Under the pieces are notes generated by a model, which worked only from the letters and a program-made list of their open reading frames with translations, was not told where the DNA came from and made no database searches. The position numbers and the translations under genes are program-made. This document shows, piece after piece, positions 8,107 through 9,423 of a DNA stretch of 9,423 nucleotides. Location of the stretch: assembly GCA_945952355.1 (NCBI GenBank), contig CAMFIW010000068.1, positions 1-9,423 on the forward strand. The letters are read 5' to 3'. Position 1 is the first letter of the stretch. The number at the start of each line of letters is the position of its first letter. Source of the DNA: an uncultured Phenylobacterium sp. (GTDB lineage: Bacteria; Pseudomonadota; Alphaproteobacteria; Caulobacterales; Caulobacteraceae).

Positions 8107-8174
8107 GGGCCGCGACCTTGGCGCCGCGGGCGCGGACTTGTCAGCCGCTATTCGATGTCAGCGCCGAAACGCGC
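8107..8174 (-). other. 68-base gap between serine dehydratase and serine hydrolase genes
   Basis: This GC-rich spacer holds the weak AAGG site of the hydrolase. I see no stem followed by a U-run, and no convincing promoter boxes, so co-transcription of the two genes is plausible. It is too short to hide another gene of note. Confidence 0.4.
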
Positions 8175-9377
8175 TCAACACTCGACGACGTTGACGGCCA
8201 GGCCGCCCAGCGAGGTCTCCTTGTAGATCTCGCTCATGTCCTCGCCGGTGCGCTTCATGGTGGCGATCACCTTGTCGAGGCTCACCGTATGCTGACCGTC
8301 GCCGAGCAGGGCCAAGCGCGAGGCGTCGATGGCCTTCACCGCCCCCATGGCGTTGCGCTCGATGCAGGGGATCTGCACCAAGCCGCCGATCGGATCGCAG
8401 GTCAGGCCGAGATTGTGCTCCATGGCGATCTCGGCGGCGTTCTCGACCTGCGCGTTCGTGCCGCCCAGCGCGGCGGTGAGGCCGGCGGCGGCCATCGAGC
8501 AGGCGACGCCCACCTCGCCCTGGCAGCCGACCTCGGCGCCGGAAATCGAGGCGTTCTTCTTGTAGAGCGCGCCGACCGCGGCGGCGGTGAGCAGGAAGGT
8601 GCGCCGGCCGTCGGCCGTTCCCCGGTAGAAGCGGTCGTAGTAGCGCAGCACCGAAGGCAGCAGGCCGGCCGCGCCGTTGGTCGGGGCCGTGACGACCCGG
8701 CCCCCGGCGGCGTTCTCCTCGTTTACGGCGAGCGCCCAGAGGTTCACCCAGTCGAGAGCGGCCAGGGGGTCGGAGATGTTGCGCTCGACCTTGCCGGTCA
8801 GCTCGGTGTGGATCTGGCGTGCGCGGCGGCGCACCTTCAGCCCACCGGGCAGGCAACCCTCCTGGCGCAGGCCTCGGTCAATGCAGGCCTCCATGGCCTC
8901 ATGGATCGCGTCGAGGCCCTCGAACACCTCGGCCTCGGTCCGCGTGACGGTCTCGTTGGCGAGCATCAACTCGGCGATCGTCAAGCTGGCCGCTTGCGCC
9001 TGGGCCAGCAGCTCCTCGCCGGAACTGAATGGGAAGGGCTCCGGCAGGGCGCGGTCGGGCGCGGCGTTGGCCCCGATCTCGTCCTCGTCGCGCACGAAGC
9101 CTCCACCGACCGAGAAATAGGTCCGTTCGGCCAGCAACGCTCCGGTGGCGTCGAACGCCTGTAGGGTCATCGCGTTGGGATGTTGGGGTTTCCGTTCGCG
9201 GCCCTTCCAGACGATGTCTGTGGCCTCGTCGAAGGCGATCTCTGGCGCCGTCCCGCCGAGCGTCAGGCGCGTCGAGGCGCGGACCTGCTCCAGGGCGGCT
9301 TCGGCGGCGTCGGGGTCGACGGTGGCGGGCCGGAAACCCGCAAGGCCCTGGATCACCGCCCGGTCGGTGGCGTGGCC
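8175..9377 (-). CDS. sdaA: Iron-sulfur L-serine dehydratase (L-serine ammonia-lyase), N-terminus missing
   Basis: The enzyme deaminates L-serine to pyruvate and ammonia in the cytoplasm using a [4Fe-4S] cluster. The sequence aligns by eye along its whole length with the single-chain SdaA/SdaB type. Landmarks are GHATD at the truncated end, SVGGGFV, DWVNLWALAVNEENAAGG, ASISGAEVGCQGEVGVACS, MEHNLGLTCD and VQIPCIERNA. The cluster cysteines are at visible residues 285, 327 and 338, spaced exactly as C343, C385 and C396 of the Legionella enzyme as I recall it. The last residue (400) is cysteine, matching the C-terminal tail cysteine that plugs the active site in that structure. About 58 N-terminal residues, including the SSSHT motif, are absent because the genomic sequence ends at 9377. 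The first true residue is the Gly before the conserved His. Any start codon beyond 9377 is adapter-derived and must not be used. The protein is probably intact in the organism. The serine hydrolase gene follows downstream on the same strand. Confidence 0.95.
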   Translation of the reverse strand, partial: GHATDRAVIQGLAGFRPATVDPDAAEAALEQVRASTRLTLGGTAPEIAFDEATDIVWKGRERKPQHPNAMTLQAFDATGALLAERTYFSVGGGFVRDEDEIGANAAPDRALPEPFPFSSGEELLAQAQAASLTIAELMLANETVTRTEAEVFEGLDAIHEAMEACIDRGLRQEGCLPGGLKVRRRARQIHTELTGKVERNISDPLAALDWVNLWALAVNEENAAGGRVVTAPTNGAAGLLPSVLRYYDRFYRGTADGRRTFLLTAAAVGALYKKNASISGAEVGCQGEVGVACSMAAAGLTAALGGTNAQVENAAEIAMEHNLGLTCDPIGGLVQIPCIERNAMGAVKAIDASRLALLGDGQHTVSLDKVIATMKRTGEDMSEIYKETSLGGLAVNVVEC

Positions 9378-9423
9378 CTGTCTCTTATACACATCTGACG
9401 CTGCCGACGATATGCAGTGTGTA
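9378..9423. other. Illumina Nextera adapter, i5 index and start of P5 (not genomic)
   Basis: Positions 9378-9396 read CTGTCTCTTATACACATCT, the Tn5 mosaic end used in tagmentation. Through 9410 the sequence continues as the exact reverse complement of the 33-base Nextera Read 1 adapter. The next eight bases (9411-9418, TATGCAGT) are the reverse complement of ACTGCATA, which I recall as i5 index S506. The final five (9419-9423, GTGTA) match the beginning of the reverse-complemented P5 primer. The whole 46-base tail is therefore read-through library sequence left on the contig end, not a natural transposon end. Confidence 0.98.

Noticed and set aside
6454..8226. A 590-codon plus-strand frame
   Set aside because: Mirror-image shadow of the serine hydrolase and out of frame with the glycosidase-like gene; composition is typical of GC-rich shadows.
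9378..9396. A natural Tn5/IS50-type transposon end
   Set aside because: The 19-base mosaic end is the engineered hyperactive form and is followed directly by adapter, index and P5 sequence, so it is library-derived.

Overview
The window is a GC-rich, densely coding piece of bacterial chromosome, sequenced with a tagmentation library. Its very high third-position GC, a Tat-exported molybdenum hydroxylase, an OPT-family transporter and promoter-like boxes resembling the Caulobacter housekeeping pattern (TTGACGS, 10-14 bases, GCTANAWC) suggest an alphaproteobacterium, perhaps of the Caulobacteraceae (Caulobacter, Phenylobacterium, Brevundimonas). That placement is an inference from style, not a match to a known genome. 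Both ends cut through genes, and the last 46 bases are not genomic.

Left block, minus strand (1-4304). Read in transcription order: an OPT-family membrane transporter (4304-2292), a 58-base gap, a small [2Fe-2S] subunit (2233-1745), and a large molybdopterin-binding subunit with a twin-arginine signal. The large subunit starts inside the stop of the small one (ATGA) and runs off the left edge. The last two form an isoquinoline 1-oxidoreductase-type (IorA/IorB) molybdenum hydroxylase of unknown substrate. The transporter lies directly upstream and may share the transcript, but no functional link is shown.

Middle block, plus strand (4464-7084). A divergent intergenic region (4305-4463) carries a good candidate promoter for the transporter. 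On the other side is an unrecognised proline/alanine-rich protein with one central membrane segment (4464-5285). After 44 bases comes a cytoplasmic six-hairpin (alpha/alpha toroid) glycosidase-like protein (5330-7084). A promoter-like sequence just before it would give an almost leaderless message.

Right block, minus strand (7081-9377). A serine hydrolase of the beta-lactamase / 6-aminohexanoate-dimer hydrolase fold (8106-7081) meets the glycosidase gene tail to tail. Both stop codons lie in one CTAG tetramer. Upstream of it is an iron-sulfur L-serine dehydratase whose first ~58 codons are missing. Positions 9378-9423 are Nextera adapter, i5 index and the start of P5.

No rRNA, tRNA, CRISPR, insertion sequence or phage gene was seen, and there is no gene-free stretch above 300 bases. 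I found no convincing new multi-gene system. The most unusual items are the adapter-chimeric right end, the shared CTAG stop pair, and the unrecognised proline-rich membrane protein beside the glycosidase-like gene.
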